DNA from: VFMC01 sp046331225
GTDB lineage: Bacteria > Actinomycetota > Acidimicrobiia > Acidimicrobiales > Ilumatobacteraceae
DNA length: 64,000 nucleotides
Direction: 5' to 3'
Assembly (NCBI GenBank): GCA_046331225.1
Contig: JAXLRF010000003.1
Span: 62,001 to 126,000 of the forward strand
Shown here: positions 1-7,860 of the stretch, piece by piece
Layout of the letters: each line of letters starts with the position of its first letter
Numbering within the stretch: the first letter of the stretch is position 1
Position numbers and translations under genes: made by a program
The notes under the pieces: model-generated
Databases searched by the model: none
What the model was told of the DNA's origin: nothing
The model's input: only the letters and a program-made list of their open reading frames with translations

Positions 1-825
1 TGCCAGCGCCTTGCACTGGTGCGGCAGCAGCGGGGCGTCCGTCGCCACCACGACGATCACCGAGCCGGCACCGGACGCGCCACCGCGCCGCTGATCGCGC
101 CACAGCCAGTTCGTCTCCATCATCGGGTTGTCGACCGCGAGCTCGTCGCCCAGGTGCACACCCGCGATCGTCAGCTCCTCGCGCGAGCCGAAGTTGGCCT
201 GCACGAACGCGCCAACCACGTACTGGTCGCCCGCGTGCTCGACCACTCGCGACGACGTCCCCGACCCGCCCTTGAAGCCGTAGCAGTTCATGCCGGTGCC
301 ACCGCCGACCGATCCCTCGGCGACCGGGCCGCCGGTGGCCGCGTCGAGCGTCGCGATCGCGATCTCCGGGGTGACGTGGCCGCCGTTGATGTCGTTGAGG
401 TAGCCGTCCCACGTCTCGGCCACGACCGGGAGCAGCCAGGTCGCGCCCAGGTCGGGACGACGCTCGGCCACCCACCGCACACATCCGGTGTGGCAGGCGC
501 CGACCGAGTGCGTGTTGGTGATCAGGATCGGCATGGTCAGCGCGCCGCTCTCCTCGATCCAGGTGGTACCGGTCATCTCGCCGTTGCCGTTCAACGAGTA
601 CCAGCCGGCGGCGCACGGCTCGCCGAGCCCATCGGCACCGCGCGGCACGATCGCCGTCACGCCGGTGCGCACCGGCCCCCGGCCGACGATCAGTGGTCCC
701 TCACCGTCGATGAGGGTCGTCATGCCGAGGGTGAGCCCCGGGACGTCGGTGATCGCGTTCAGCGGCCCGGGTGTGCCCGGGAACGGGATCCCGAGTTCGC
801 GGGCGCGAGCGGTGTCGGTGCTCAC
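1..825 (-). CDS. P1 family (DmpA/BapA-type) aminopeptidase, 3' end cut by the window
   Basis: N-terminal-nucleophile peptidase of the DmpA / L-aminopeptidase D-esterase family, which removes N-terminal residues from small peptides, amides or esters after self-cleavage into two subunits. Family landmarks are visible: THSVG near residue 105, EGSVGGGTGM and YGFKGGSGTSSR in the middle, and the conserved GS-VIVVVATDAPLLPHQ stretch, where Ser255 is the expected new N-terminal nucleophile of the beta chain (DmpA uses Ser250). About 275 residues are inside the window and roughly 100 should follow outside. The GTG start lies in a GTGA overlap with the stop of the TetR gene, so translation is probably coupled. 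It is third in an amidase-TetR-peptidase operon, suggesting a cassette for amide or peptide breakdown. The substrate cannot be read from sequence. Confidence 0.88.
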   Translation of the reverse strand, partial: MSTDTARARELGIPFPGTPGPLNAITDVPGLTLGMTTLIDGEGPLIVGRGPVRTGVTAIVPRGADGLGEPCAAGWYSLNGNGEMTGTTWIEESGALTMPILITNTHSVGACHTGCVRWVAERRPDLGATWLLPVVAETWDGYLNDINGGHVTPEIAIATLDAATGGPVAEGSVGGGTGMNCYGFKGGSGTSSRVVEHAGDQYVVGAFVQANFGSREELTIAGVHLGDELAVDNPMMETNWLWRDQRRGGASGAGSVIVVVATDAPLLPHQCKALA

Positions 826-1511
826 GACGCCGCCTTCACGCGCCTGGCCGCACGGGCCTGCGCGGCGAGGCCGTCGAGGTAGGTCTCGAGGATGGACTCG
901 AACGTCGCCGACTCGTACTCGTCCATCGAGCCGACGTCGAGCCCGTACACCTCGCAGCCGATCTCGAGCTCGCGTCGGCGGACGTTGTCGGGCAACGACA
1001 GCGACGCGGCGCTCATGGCCGCGTGCGACAGCATCATCTCGCCGAAGCCGCGCACCTGCAGCCGCGCCTGCGCAGGATCCAGGCCCGCCCGCTCGAAGAT
1101 CGCTCGGGTGATGTCGATCGCACGTCGCTCGTGCGGCCCGCCGGTGAAGCGGTAACCCACCTCGGCCACCAGGGCCGGGCGTTCGAGCAGCACGCCCCGC
1201 ATGGCGTGCGCCACCGACCGCAGCGAGGTGCGCCAGTCGCGAGCCGGCTCGAGCCGAGCGATGACGTCGGCGTACATCTGGTCGACCACGGCGAGCAGCA
1301 GCTCGTCACGATTGCGATAGTGGCGGTACAGCGCCGTCGGGTCGGCTCCGAGCTCGGTGCCGAGCCGGTTGAGCGTGAGTGGCGTGGTGGGCTCGTCGCG
1401 GGTGAGCCGGAACGCCGTCTCGGCGATGGTGTCGCGCGACAACACCGGTCGGCTGCGCTCGGTGCGAGGTCGCCCTCGTGCGCCGGCGGGACGTCGTGTC
1501 GCGACCGTCAC
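822..1511 (-). CDS. TetR/AcrR family transcriptional regulator
   Basis: A 229-residue DNA-binding repressor. A basic leader (residues 1-25, rich in Arg) is followed by a TetR N-domain at about 25-75, with the helix-turn-helix around LNRLGTELGADPTALYRHY, then an all-helical ligand and dimerisation domain. The GTG start was chosen because it sits in a GTGA overlap with the amidase stop, and the reading frame upstream of it is antisense shadow to the amidase. The next gene begins in another GTGA overlap at its own stop. Placement between two hydrolases, together with a palindrome over the probable promoter upstream of the amidase (2972-3000), suggests autoregulation of this operon by an amide- or peptide-like ligand. 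The ligand is unknown. Confidence 0.9.
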   Translation of the reverse strand: MTVATRRPAGARGRPRTERSRPVLSRDTIAETAFRLTRDEPTTPLTLNRLGTELGADPTALYRHYRNRDELLLAVVDQMYADVIARLEPARDWRTSLRSVAHAMRGVLLERPALVAEVGYRFTGGPHERRAIDITRAIFERAGLDPAQARLQVRGFGEMMLSHAAMSAASLSLPDNVRRRELEIGCEVYGLDVGSMDEYESATFESILETYLDGLAAQARAARRVKAAS

Positions 1512-2938
1512 GGATGCCAGCTCGGGTCGTGCCACCAGCCGAGCTCGCGCTCGAGCGCCGCACCCACCCGGAACGCCGTGAGGTCGTCGTAGGTGGGTGC
1601 CACGATCTGTATGCCCGTCGGGGCACCGTTGGCACCCAGGCCGCTCGGCACCGCCAGCACCGGGTGCTTGCTCGCGATGTTGAAGATCGTGGTCATGCCG
1701 CACTCGAAGTAGAAGCCGAGTTCGACGCCGGCGACGGTGAGGCCGTGATCGACGTAGTCGTCGCCGGCTCGCAGCGCGTTGGTGCCGATGGTCGGGCACA
1801 CCAGTGCGTCGCAGCCCACCATCGCCTCGGCGACGGCGAGATGGATCGCGGTCTCCATCTCGAGACCTTCGTAGAAGCTGTGCTGCGAGCCGATGCGGGC
1901 CGAACGCTCGGCGAAGTGCGCCGCGTACGGCGTGAGCAGATCGGCACGATCGCCCGCGGCGAGCGTGACCGAGGCGCCGAAGATCGCGGCGAAGTGCACC
2001 ATCGCCGTGGTGACCACTTGCTGGCGCGTCACCGGCACGTGCACCTCGACCACGGTCGCACCGGCGGCGCGCAGTGCCTCGATCACGCGTGTGGTGTTGG
2101 CATCGACGTCGTCCTCGACCGGCACGTCGCCGATGGTGCGGGCAACGGCGATGCGCAGACCGCCGATCGGTTCGGGCGACAGCGGCAGTACCGGCGGGTT
2201 GCGCATGCTCACGTGGTCGATCGGGTGCGCCCCGGCGATCACGTTCTGCATCAGCGCGACATCGGCCACCGTGCGACCCATCGGCCCGTCGTGGCTGTAG
2301 GTGTCGAGGTTGAACGGCGGCAAGGTCGGCACCCGGCCGTGCGGCGGCTTGAACCCGACCAGCCCGCACTGCGCCGACGGCAACCGGATCGACCCACCGA
2401 TGTCGGAACCGGTGGCGAGGGTGGTGGTGCAGGCCGCGAGCGACGCGCCGGACCCACCGCTCGAGCCGCCGCACGTGACGTCGTGGTTCCACGGGTTCTT
2501 GGTGAGGCCCCACAGCCGCGAGTGGGTGAAGCCCGCGCACGAGAACTCGGGAGTCGTGGTGCGGGCGTGCACGACGGCGCCGGCCCCGACGAGCCGCTCG
2601 TACAGCGGGTGCGTGATCGTGGCGATCTCGTGCTCCATGAGCAACGAGCCGAGCCGCCACGGTTCTCCGGCGATCGGTTGCTCCTCCTTCATCGCGACCG
2701 GCAGCCCGTCGAGGGGCAGCACGGCGTCGGGGCCAGCGGCCCAACGAGACTCGGAGGCGCGTGCGGCGTCGTAGGCCTGCTCGACGCGGCGGTCCGACCA
2801 CGCGTTCAGCTCCGGCTCGACCGCATCGGCCCGGGCATACATCGCGTCGAGCAGCTCGACCGGGCTCAGCGACCGATCTGCGAAACGCGCGATCGCCTCG
2901 ACGGCCGACAGACGGCACAGCTCGTCGACATTCCCCAT
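1508..2938 (-). CDS. Amidase signature family hydrolase
   Basis: A 476-residue amidase that hydrolyses carboxamides by the Ser-cisSer-Lys mechanism. Catalytic Lys84 lies in GLPVAMKEEQP, the cis-Ser in CGGSSGGSGAS (Ser159/160) and the nucleophile in GSDIGGSIRLP (Ser183). Length is normal for the family. The ATG at 2938 was preferred over a longer reading because a strong GGGGAGG ribosome-binding site lies just upstream (2945-2951). It is the first gene of an operon with the TetR regulator and the DmpA-type peptidase, each overlapping by 4 nt. It could be a general amidase, an acylamidase or an atypical GatA-like protein; no gatB or gatC neighbours support the last, and a TetR gene in the operon favours an inducible catabolic role. 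Confidence 0.92.
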   Translation of the reverse strand: MGNVDELCRLSAVEAIARFADRSLSPVELLDAMYARADAVEPELNAWSDRRVEQAYDAARASESRWAAGPDAVLPLDGLPVAMKEEQPIAGEPWRLGSLLMEHEIATITHPLYERLVGAGAVVHARTTTPEFSCAGFTHSRLWGLTKNPWNHDVTCGGSSGGSGASLAACTTTLATGSDIGGSIRLPSAQCGLVGFKPPHGRVPTLPPFNLDTYSHDGPMGRTVADVALMQNVIAGAHPIDHVSMRNPPVLPLSPEPIGGLRIAVARTIGDVPVEDDVDANTTRVIEALRAAGATVVEVHVPVTRQQVVTTAMVHFAAIFGASVTLAAGDRADLLTPYAAHFAERSARIGSQHSFYEGLEMETAIHLAVAEAMVGCDALVCPTIGTNALRAGDDYVDHGLTVAGVELGFYFECGMTTIFNIASKHPVLAVPSGLGANGAPTGIQIVAPTYDDLTAFRVGAALERELGWWHDPSWHP

Positions 2939-2959
2939 GTCGCACCTCCCCGGGCACGC

Positions 2960-3000
2960 ATGCAAGCACGCGTCAGCGACACTGTCAATGGCGCTGACAG
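2960..3000 (-). promoter_or_regulatory. Promoter with overlapping palindromic operator for the amidase-TetR-peptidase operon
   Basis: On the minus strand TTGACA (2989-2984) is followed after 17 nt by a weak -10, TTGCAT (2965-2960), 22 nt before the amidase ATG. The -35 is buried in inverted repeats: GTCAGCG (2972-2978) with CGCTGAC (2992-2998), and CTGTCA (2982-2987) with TGACAG (2995-3000). Arms and spacing suit a TetR-type dimer, so the operon's own regulator is the obvious candidate to bind. The -10 match is poor and binding is inferred. Confidence 0.6.
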
Positions 3001-3016
3001 ACGCGTGACGCGCTGT

Positions 3017-4606
3017 TCACGCGCCGGCGACGTAACGCTCGATCGCGTTGCGCGTGACCCGGGCGACCGCCGGGTCGACCAGCCCGTACACCCAGTCGGT
3101 GCTGCCGACCGTGACCACCTCGCCACCGCCGTCGCCGTACGGACGGCACACCACGATCACTGCGTTGCCGTGGCGCACACGTGCGATCGAGTCGGCATCG
3201 ACGCGACCGTGGATGCGGCTCGCGACGAACTCGAGATCGCCCTGGTCGTCGAGCGCGGCGATCGACGCCGGGTACTCGCCCATCATCAAGTTCGACGCCG
3301 GACAGAACGCCACCACCTCGATGTCGGCCGGCGTGCCGTCGCCCCCCGCTGCGATCGGCAGCTGGTACTCGTCGAAGGTGATGCGGCACCCGACGGTCTC
3401 GTAGCCGACCACGCCGTGATCGCGGCCGAGCTGGTCGCCGTAGCGCAGGCCCGTGCCCTCGAACAGCCAGTGGCCGTCGCGGTACACGGTGAACGCGCCG
3501 GCACCTCGCGGGGTCGCGAGGCCGAAGCGCGAGTAGAGCCCCCATGCCGATCCGGCGCCGAGGATGGCCGTCTCGGGGCGGCCCACCACCGGATCACTCC
3601 ACATGCCGCTCATCAGCTCGGGGCGGCCGTCGGCGATCACCGGGTCGACCTCGTGGGCCCGGTACTTGAAGCAGGTCATCGCGGCCGACGGATCCGGCTC
3701 GCCGTCGGCGGTGATGCCCGCCTCGAGCCGCACCTGCCAGAACATCGTGTTGCCGGACAGCGACACGAGGTTGCCGCCCCGGGCGACGAATCGCTCGACC
3801 GCCTCGCGCTGCGGTGCCGCCCAGTACTCGTCGTGCCCCACCGACAGCAGCAGGTCGTAGCCCTCGAGCAGATCGGGATGATCCGCGAGGTCGCTCGACA
3901 CGGCCGTGTCGAACGACAGGCCGGCACCCTCGGCCCACTCGACGAAGCGACGCTCGTAGGTGAACCATCCCGCCGAGCTCATGTAGCCGGGCAGGTCGTG
4001 GGCGTGCCGGAACGCCTGGTACGTCATGCCGTCGACGTCGGGTGCCTCGCCGAACGCGACCGGTCGCGACTTGCGGTCGTCCCGCTCGGTGGCCGGCCGG
4101 TCGATCATCCCGCGGCCGAACGGTCGTCGGAACGACACGCGGTGGCCGCCGGTGTAGAGGCTCTTGCCGCCCCAGTTGTTGTAGGCGTTGTACGTGTTGG
4201 TGGCGATGACGAGCAGCGCGCGTGCCGCGGGCACGGGCGCCCGCACGACGAAGCACGCGTCGCCGAGGTCGCGGCCGGCGGGTGCGCCGTGCGCGCGGAG
4301 GCGCACGTGGTGGAAGCCGGACCGCCAGCCGGCGCCCGTCGGGATCTGCACCGACACCGGCCATCCGCAGCCGTGGCTGTCGGCATCGGCCGGTGTGTCG
4401 GGCACCGAACCCGGCAGATCGGTGGCCGACCACACCAGCTCGCGGGTCGCGCCCCACCGGTACACCTCGACGTCGTAGCGCTCGGTGGTGCAGCGCACGT
4501 GCAGCCCGATCGTCTCGCCGGCGGCGCAGCTGAGCTGCGACGGATAGGCCTCCACCGCGTCGTGGTGGGTCGGGTCGTCGGACGGGTGCGGGATCGGCGC
4601 GGTCAC
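3017..4606 (-). CDS. N,N-dimethylformamidase beta-subunit-like protein
   Basis: A 529-residue protein related to the large (beta) subunit of N,N-dimethylformamidase, an iron-dependent amidohydrolase. Seen: an N-terminal beta-sandwich-like region (about 1-130), then the typical core with TNTYNAYNNWGGKSLY near residue 145, SVGHDEYW near 265 and RGGNLVSLSGNTMFWQVRLE near 285. It is shorter than authentic dimethylformamidase beta (about 760 residues), and no alpha-subunit gene is nearby, so activity on dimethylformamide should not be assumed. The GTG start lies in a GTGA overlap with the stop of the upstream VOC gene, making a two-gene operon. Its neighbours are an amidase and a peptidase on the same strand, so the local theme is C-N bond hydrolysis. 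Confidence 0.75.
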   Translation of the reverse strand: MTAPIPHPSDDPTHHDAVEAYPSQLSCAAGETIGLHVRCTTERYDVEVYRWGATRELVWSATDLPGSVPDTPADADSHGCGWPVSVQIPTGAGWRSGFHHVRLRAHGAPAGRDLGDACFVVRAPVPAARALLVIATNTYNAYNNWGGKSLYTGGHRVSFRRPFGRGMIDRPATERDDRKSRPVAFGEAPDVDGMTYQAFRHAHDLPGYMSSAGWFTYERRFVEWAEGAGLSFDTAVSSDLADHPDLLEGYDLLLSVGHDEYWAAPQREAVERFVARGGNLVSLSGNTMFWQVRLEAGITADGEPDPSAAMTCFKYRAHEVDPVIADGRPELMSGMWSDPVVGRPETAILGAGSAWGLYSRFGLATPRGAGAFTVYRDGHWLFEGTGLRYGDQLGRDHGVVGYETVGCRITFDEYQLPIAAGGDGTPADIEVVAFCPASNLMMGEYPASIAALDDQGDLEFVASRIHGRVDADSIARVRHGNAVIVVCRPYGDGGGEVVTVGSTDWVYGLVDPAVARVTRNAIERYVAGA

Positions 4607-5070
4607 GACGGCACGGTAGCGAACGTCTCCACCAACTCGAGGAAGGTGCCGTCCGGGTCGCGGAAGCACACGAACCGCGTGCCGCGGTGCTCGTCGATCA
4701 TCACCGTCGCCGGCTCGCCGACGATCTCGACCCCGGCCTCGCGCAGCTGTGCCAGATCGGCCGCCAGATCGGTCGTCGCCATCGCGAGGCGTGCGAGGCC
4801 CGGGCGGTACAGGTGCGGATACGGGTCGCTGTCGTCGCGGGGCTCGACCCACTCGAGCAGGTCGATCACCAACGGTGGTTGCGAGCCGGGCACCACCATG
4901 ATCGCCCCGCGCACGCGGTAGGGCGGCATGCCCACCGCAGCCGCGACCTCGGCGGTGTTGGTCTCGGGTACGTCCCACACCACGCGGAAGCCGAGCATCT
5001 CGTAGAACGCACGTGAACGGGCGTAGTCCCGGCAGTTGACGTTGACGTGCACCATCCCGACGACCTGCAT
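4603..5070 (-). CDS. VOC (glyoxalase/bleomycin resistance) family protein
   Basis: A 155-residue vicinal-oxygen-chelate protein with the paired beta-alpha-beta-beta-beta modules of the superfamily: an N-terminal module starting MVHVNVNCRDYARSRAFY, and a C-terminal module ending FVCFRDPDGTFLELVE, where the final Glu is a usual metal ligand. The ATG at 5070 follows GAGGGGGTCC, a good ribosome-binding site; the reading frame further upstream runs into the tRNA terminator and the tRNA itself. It is first in a two-gene operon with the dimethylformamidase-like protein. VOC proteins include glyoxalases, dioxygenases, epimerases and resistance proteins, so the reaction is not predictable. Confidence 0.85.
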   Translation of the reverse strand: MQVVGMVHVNVNCRDYARSRAFYEMLGFRVVWDVPETNTAEVAAAVGMPPYRVRGAIMVVPGSQPPLVIDLLEWVEPRDDSDPYPHLYRPGLARLAMATTDLAADLAQLREAGVEIVGEPATVMIDEHRGTRFVCFRDPDGTFLELVETFATVPS

Positions 5071-5107
5071 CCGGACCCCCTCGATCTCGGCGACGAAAAG
5101 CACAGAA

Positions 5108-5145
5108 CCCGCTCCGTGCCGATCGTTCGATCGGTGCGAAGCGGG
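5108..5145 (-). terminator. Terminator hairpin downstream of tRNA-Ala
   Basis: CCCGCT at 5108-5113 pairs with AGCGGG at 5140-5145, and inside them CCGATCG pairs with CGATCGG around a three-base loop. On the minus strand it is followed by a short T-rich run ending CTTTT. It lies between the tRNA and the start of the VOC gene, so it should end the tRNA transcript. Confidence 0.7.
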
Positions 5146-5163
5146 CCCGGTGTCAGGTTCCCT

Positions 5164-5239
5164 TGGTGGAGGTGAGGGGAATTGAACCCCTGGCCTCAAC
5201 AGTGCGATTGTTGCGCTCTGCCAACTGAGCTACACCCCC
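5164..5239 (-). tRNA. tRNA-Ala(CGC)
   Basis: A complete 76-nt cloverleaf on the minus strand. The acceptor stem is GGGGGTG with CACCTCC, giving the G3:U70 wobble pair that defines alanine tRNAs. The D arm contains AGTTGGCA, the anticodon stem is CAACA/TGTTG, the loop ATCGCAC has anticodon CGC (5206-5204), and the T arm is AGGGG-TTCAATT-CCCCT. Discriminator A and an encoded CCA (5166-5164) are present. It reads GCG, one of the common alanine codons in this GC-rich genome. Confidence 0.97.
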
Positions 5240-5252
5240 GTTGGAGATCCCG

Positions 5253-5258
5253 AGTGTA
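5253..5258 (-). promoter_or_regulatory. -10 element of the tRNA-Ala gene
   Basis: TACACT on the minus strand ends 13 nt before the first tRNA base, leaving a short 5' leader. TTGGGG lies 19 nt upstream and may serve as a weak -35. The whole promoter fits in the 59-nt gap after the GlpR-like gene. Confidence 0.5.
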
Positions 5259-5298
5259 GCGGCGCGTGGGTGATGTTCCCCAACGCCGTTCGGGACCG

Positions 5299-6042
5299 TC
5301 AGGCGGCGTGATACCAGTGGGCGTCGGTGGCCGGGCTCTGCTCGTACTGGCGCAGCTGGGCCAGCTTGTAGCAGTAGCCGCACAGCGACACGAAGGCCAA
5401 CGCGAAGGCGTAGACCATGGCCGACGACTTGGTCGTGGCCGCCAGGAACAGCGTGAGCGCGTTGGCCATCACGAGCACGAACAGCACGTTGGCGCGACGA
5501 CGGCGCACGACCTCGCGCTGGCTCGGGCGACGCACGTGGGTGCTGCGGTGTGCGGCGTGGCCGGCGTGGCTGGTGGCCACGGGCTCGCGGTCGGCACGGT
5601 GCTCGCGCTGGTAGCGACCGCGCAGCTCGCTGCTGTAGCCCACCTCGCCGTGGCTGCGGTCGTAGCGATCGGCGCGCTCGAAGCCGCGGTCGGCCCGGTC
5701 GGCGCGATCGGCCCGGTCGTAGCCGTAGCGCTCGTAGGCCCGGTCGAGGCTCGCCCGATCGAGACCGCTGGTGCGATCGACCGAGGTGCGCTGGAAGCCC
5801 TGGACGTGGCCGGGACGACCGGTCGCCGCCGGCCGCTGGAGCGGCGACGGGGCGAGCGGACGGGCCATCGACCGCATCGGGGTCATCGACCGTGTCGGGA
5901 CGGCCCGCTGCAGCGTGGAGAGCTGGCGACGGAAGTCGGTGACCGACGAGCCGGGGCGGTTCTCCATCCGCGACCGCAGCAGCGGCGGGAGGAGGACGGC
6001 GGCCCAGGCGGCGGCGACGGCCAGGAGGATGATCTTGCCCAT
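5299..6042 (-). CDS. Three-helix membrane protein, GlpR-like (gephyrin-like receptor) candidate
   Basis: A 247-residue protein with one N-terminal membrane helix (about 3-20, ending LLPPLLRSR), a long charged cytosolic stretch (about 25-190) that includes a YDRADRADRADRG repeat, and two C-terminal helices (about 193-235). This is the topology of the actinobacterial GlpR protein, the membrane partner of the gephyrin-like MoeA homologue Glp in Corynebacterium. The position three genes from moeA, with moaC and moaA between, supports the idea. The GlpR assignment is an inference from topology and context; without an alignment it remains a conserved membrane protein. The ATG at 6042 was chosen because the hydrophobic segment starts directly after it and GGGGTG lies upstream. 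A 10-bp inverted repeat (6104-6140) lies in its upstream region. Confidence 0.6.
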   Translation of the reverse strand: MGKIILLAVAAAWAAVLLPPLLRSRMENRPGSSVTDFRRQLSTLQRAVPTRSMTPMRSMARPLAPSPLQRPAATGRPGHVQGFQRTSVDRTSGLDRASLDRAYERYGYDRADRADRADRGFERADRYDRSHGEVGYSSELRGRYQREHRADREPVATSHAGHAAHRSTHVRRPSQREVVRRRRANVLFVLVMANALTLFLAATTKSSAMVYAFALAFVSLCGYCYKLAQLRQYEQSPATDAHWYHAA

Positions 6043-6103
6043 GCTCAACGCACCCCGTGGAAGTGGGTCTCGGGAGCTGTGCACTCAGGAGAAGGAGGAA
6101 TCT

Positions 6104-6140
6104 GGTGTGTCATGGTGACTCGCGGGCGAGATGACACACC
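6104..6140. promoter_or_regulatory. Perfect 10-bp inverted repeat, operator candidate
   Basis: GGTGTGTCAT (6104-6113) and ATGACACACC (6131-6140) are exact complements separated by 17 nt, in the 145-nt gap between moaC and the GlpR-like gene. Nine bases of the same motif, GGTGTGTCA, recur on the minus strand at 6740-6732 just upstream of the moaC start. A shared regulator of both genes is a reasonable inference; a plain RNA hairpin is the alternative. Confidence 0.45.
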
Positions 6141-6187
6141 CCCGGACGTCCGGATGGACGCCAGGTGAAGTCCCGTCTCGCCTTTCA

Positions 6188-6727
6188 TTACGATTCTACT
6201 ACGTTCGTGACAGTATCCGAAACGTCGGACGAGAGGGCATCGCCCCCCGCCGATTCCCGCCGGTACACCCCAGACCTCCCACCGGTCTTCTCCCACAGCG
6301 CCAACTCTCCGATCACCATGCCCCGATCGGCCGACTTGCACATGTCGTAGATGGTGAGCGCAGCAGTGGCACAGGCGTGCAGCGCTTCCATCTCGACCCC
6401 GGTGCGATCGACCGTGTCGACGTTGGCCTCGACGGCGATGAAGTCGTCGCCGATCTCGAAGTTGACGTGCACCGCGCCCACCAGCAGTGGGTGGCACAAC
6501 GGGATCATGTCGCTCGTCCGCTTGGCGGCCTGGATACCGGCCACCCGCGCCACGGCGAGCACGTCGCCCTTCTTCACCTCGCGGTTCGCGACCGCAGCGG
6601 TGGTCTCGGGCTTCATGAACACCTTGCACCGCGCCACCGCACGGCGGTGGGTGGGCTCCTTCGGCGTCACGTCGACCATCCGGGCTCGGCCGAGCGGGTC
6701 GAGGTGCGTGAAGGACAGATCGCTCAT
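6188..6727 (-). CDS. moaC: Cyclic pyranopterin monophosphate synthase MoaC
   Basis: A 179-residue molybdenum cofactor enzyme that converts the MoaA product (3',8-cyclo-GTP) into cyclic pyranopterin monophosphate in the cytosol. Family signatures are intact: MVDVTPKEPTHRRAVA near the N-terminus, KRTSDMIPLCHPL around 75, DRTGVEMEALHA around 110, and IYDMCKSADRGM with its conserved Lys near 130. Length is slightly above the usual 160 because of a Ser/Gly-rich C-terminal tail. ATG at 6727 was chosen; a -10-like TACGGT (6743-6738) lies only 10 nt before it. It is transcribed in the same direction as moaA and moeA but separated from moaA by a secreted-protein gene. Confidence 0.96.
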   Translation of the reverse strand: MSDLSFTHLDPLGRARMVDVTPKEPTHRRAVARCKVFMKPETTAAVANREVKKGDVLAVARVAGIQAAKRTSDMIPLCHPLLVGAVHVNFEIGDDFIAVEANVDTVDRTGVEMEALHACATAALTIYDMCKSADRGMVIGELALWEKTGGRSGVYRRESAGGDALSSDVSDTVTNVVES

Positions 6728-6807
6728 GCGGTGACACACCGTAGTCGTGATCGAGCGCTCGTGGCGAGATCTCGCACGCAGCGTGGGTCGATCACCACGT
6801 CACGAGC

Positions 6808-6838
6808 ACGAACCCTGCAGCCGCACTGGAGGGTTCGT
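6808..6838 (-). terminator. Hairpin at the end of the moaA/secreted-protein unit
   Basis: ACGAACCCT (6808-6816) and AGGGTTCGT (6830-6838) form a 9-bp stem that begins at the stop codon of the secreted protein. No T-run follows, as is common for actinobacterial hairpin terminators. Confidence 0.5.
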
Positions 6839-7860
6839 CACGAGATGACGATCGGGCCGGTGTCGACGACCTCGAACGCCGTGCCCGGGATCGCCTTCAG
6901 CTGCCCGAGGTCGTCGTCGTCCCAGCGCGGATCGGTGCCGCCCTGGACGTACCAGTTGCTCCCGTTGTCGGCGACGATCAACCCGTAGGTCTTCATCGCT
7001 TCGGCGATCACGCGCGCCTGGCCGGTCACGCCCGACAGGTCGTAGTCGGCCCGCAACCGCAACCGCAGCCCCATCGGTGGGAGGTCGGGGTCGGTGCGTG
7101 ACGACGCCACGTGGGTGGCGGGCAGGACGTAGGCCTTGCGGGTCTGGACGAAGGTGACGCGGATCGCGTGACGCACCGCGCCGGCGGCCACCTCGTCGTA
7201 GCGCACGAGTCCGGGCAGGATCGGCAGGCCGGCTGCGTCGGCGCTCGTCCAGCCGAGTGGACGCAGGTCGCCGGTCACCAGGTTCCAACGTGCACCCGAA
7301 TCGGCCGACCACCCCGCTCCCGACCGTCGTGCGACGTACAACTCGAACAGCTGGCAGCTGCCCTCCTGCACGACGAGCACGTGACGGTCGCCGGTCGAAC
7401 CGACGCCGCCCTCGACCGGTGCGTCGAGCGGGATCGGGAACGGGCCCGGATCGCTCTCGTCGCCGTACGCCGTGTATGTGATCGGCACCGACGGCTGGTC
7501 GGCCGGCACCACCGTGTACGGGATCCCGTAGGTGGGGTCCGAACCGAAGTCGGGGTGCAGGAAGTCGCCGCCGACGGCCTGGATGCGCGACACGATCGCC
7601 GCGCTCTCGGCCCGCACGGGCAGGTCGCTCACGGGCGTGTTCCACGCGTTGGTGCCCGGGAACACCGAGCAGCCGCCGACGCGGGGACCCGGCGGGTGCA
7701 GCCGGCGCGCCGGGGCGAGGCCGGCCGGATCGGCGGCGCCCGGGATGCTCGACGGCGCGGCCGCGGCGAGCGTGGCGCCCAGGCAGACGGTGGCGACGAC
7801 GGCGAGCGCGGACGTGCGGACACGACCCGCGCCCTGCGCGGTGCGGCGCCGGTCAGCCAC
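6838..7860 (-). CDS. Exported protein of unknown function
   Basis: A 340-residue protein with a signal peptide (basic RRRTAQGAGRVR, then a hydrophobic stretch to about residue 36). The mature part is rich in Gly, Pro and Asp, with no repeats and a few clear blocks: NAWNTPVSDLPV near 75, FGSDPTYGIPY near 105, and GLIVADNGSNWYVQGGTDPR near the C-terminus. Proteins of this general look occur in actinobacteria and myxobacteria beside carbohydrate-related genes, but I recognise no catalytic signature. It starts with GTG, overlapping the moaA stop by 8 nt, so it is co-translated with moaA. No molybdenum enzyme role is evident, so co-expression may be incidental. Confidence 0.75.
   Translation of the reverse strand: MADRRRTAQGAGRVRTSALAVVATVCLGATLAAAAPSSIPGAADPAGLAPARRLHPPGPRVGGCSVFPGTNAWNTPVSDLPVRAESAAIVSRIQAVGGDFLHPDFGSDPTYGIPYTVVPADQPSVPITYTAYGDESDPGPFPIPLDAPVEGGVGSTGDRHVLVVQEGSCQLFELYVARRSGAGWSADSGARWNLVTGDLRPLGWTSADAAGLPILPGLVRYDEVAAGAVRHAIRVTFVQTRKAYVLPATHVASSRTDPDLPPMGLRLRLRADYDLSGVTGQARVIAEAMKTYGLIVADNGSNWYVQGGTDPRWDDDDLGQLKAIPGTAFEVVDTGPIVIS

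Noticed and set aside
822..2969. A 715-codon frame that would give a long N-terminal extension to the TetR protein
   Set aside because: The first 485 codons are an off-frame reading of the amidase gene. The GTGA overlap at 1508-1511 gives a normal TetR length.
1478..4921. A 1147-codon open frame on the plus strand
   Set aside because: It lies antisense to the TetR start, amidase, dimethylformamidase-like and VOC genes, which have family motifs. Its product is low-complexity Arg/His/Val, as expected for a shadow in GC-rich DNA.
5164..5239. Assignment of the tRNA to another amino acid
   Set aside because: The loop gives anticodon CGC, and the G3:U70 pair is specific to alanine.
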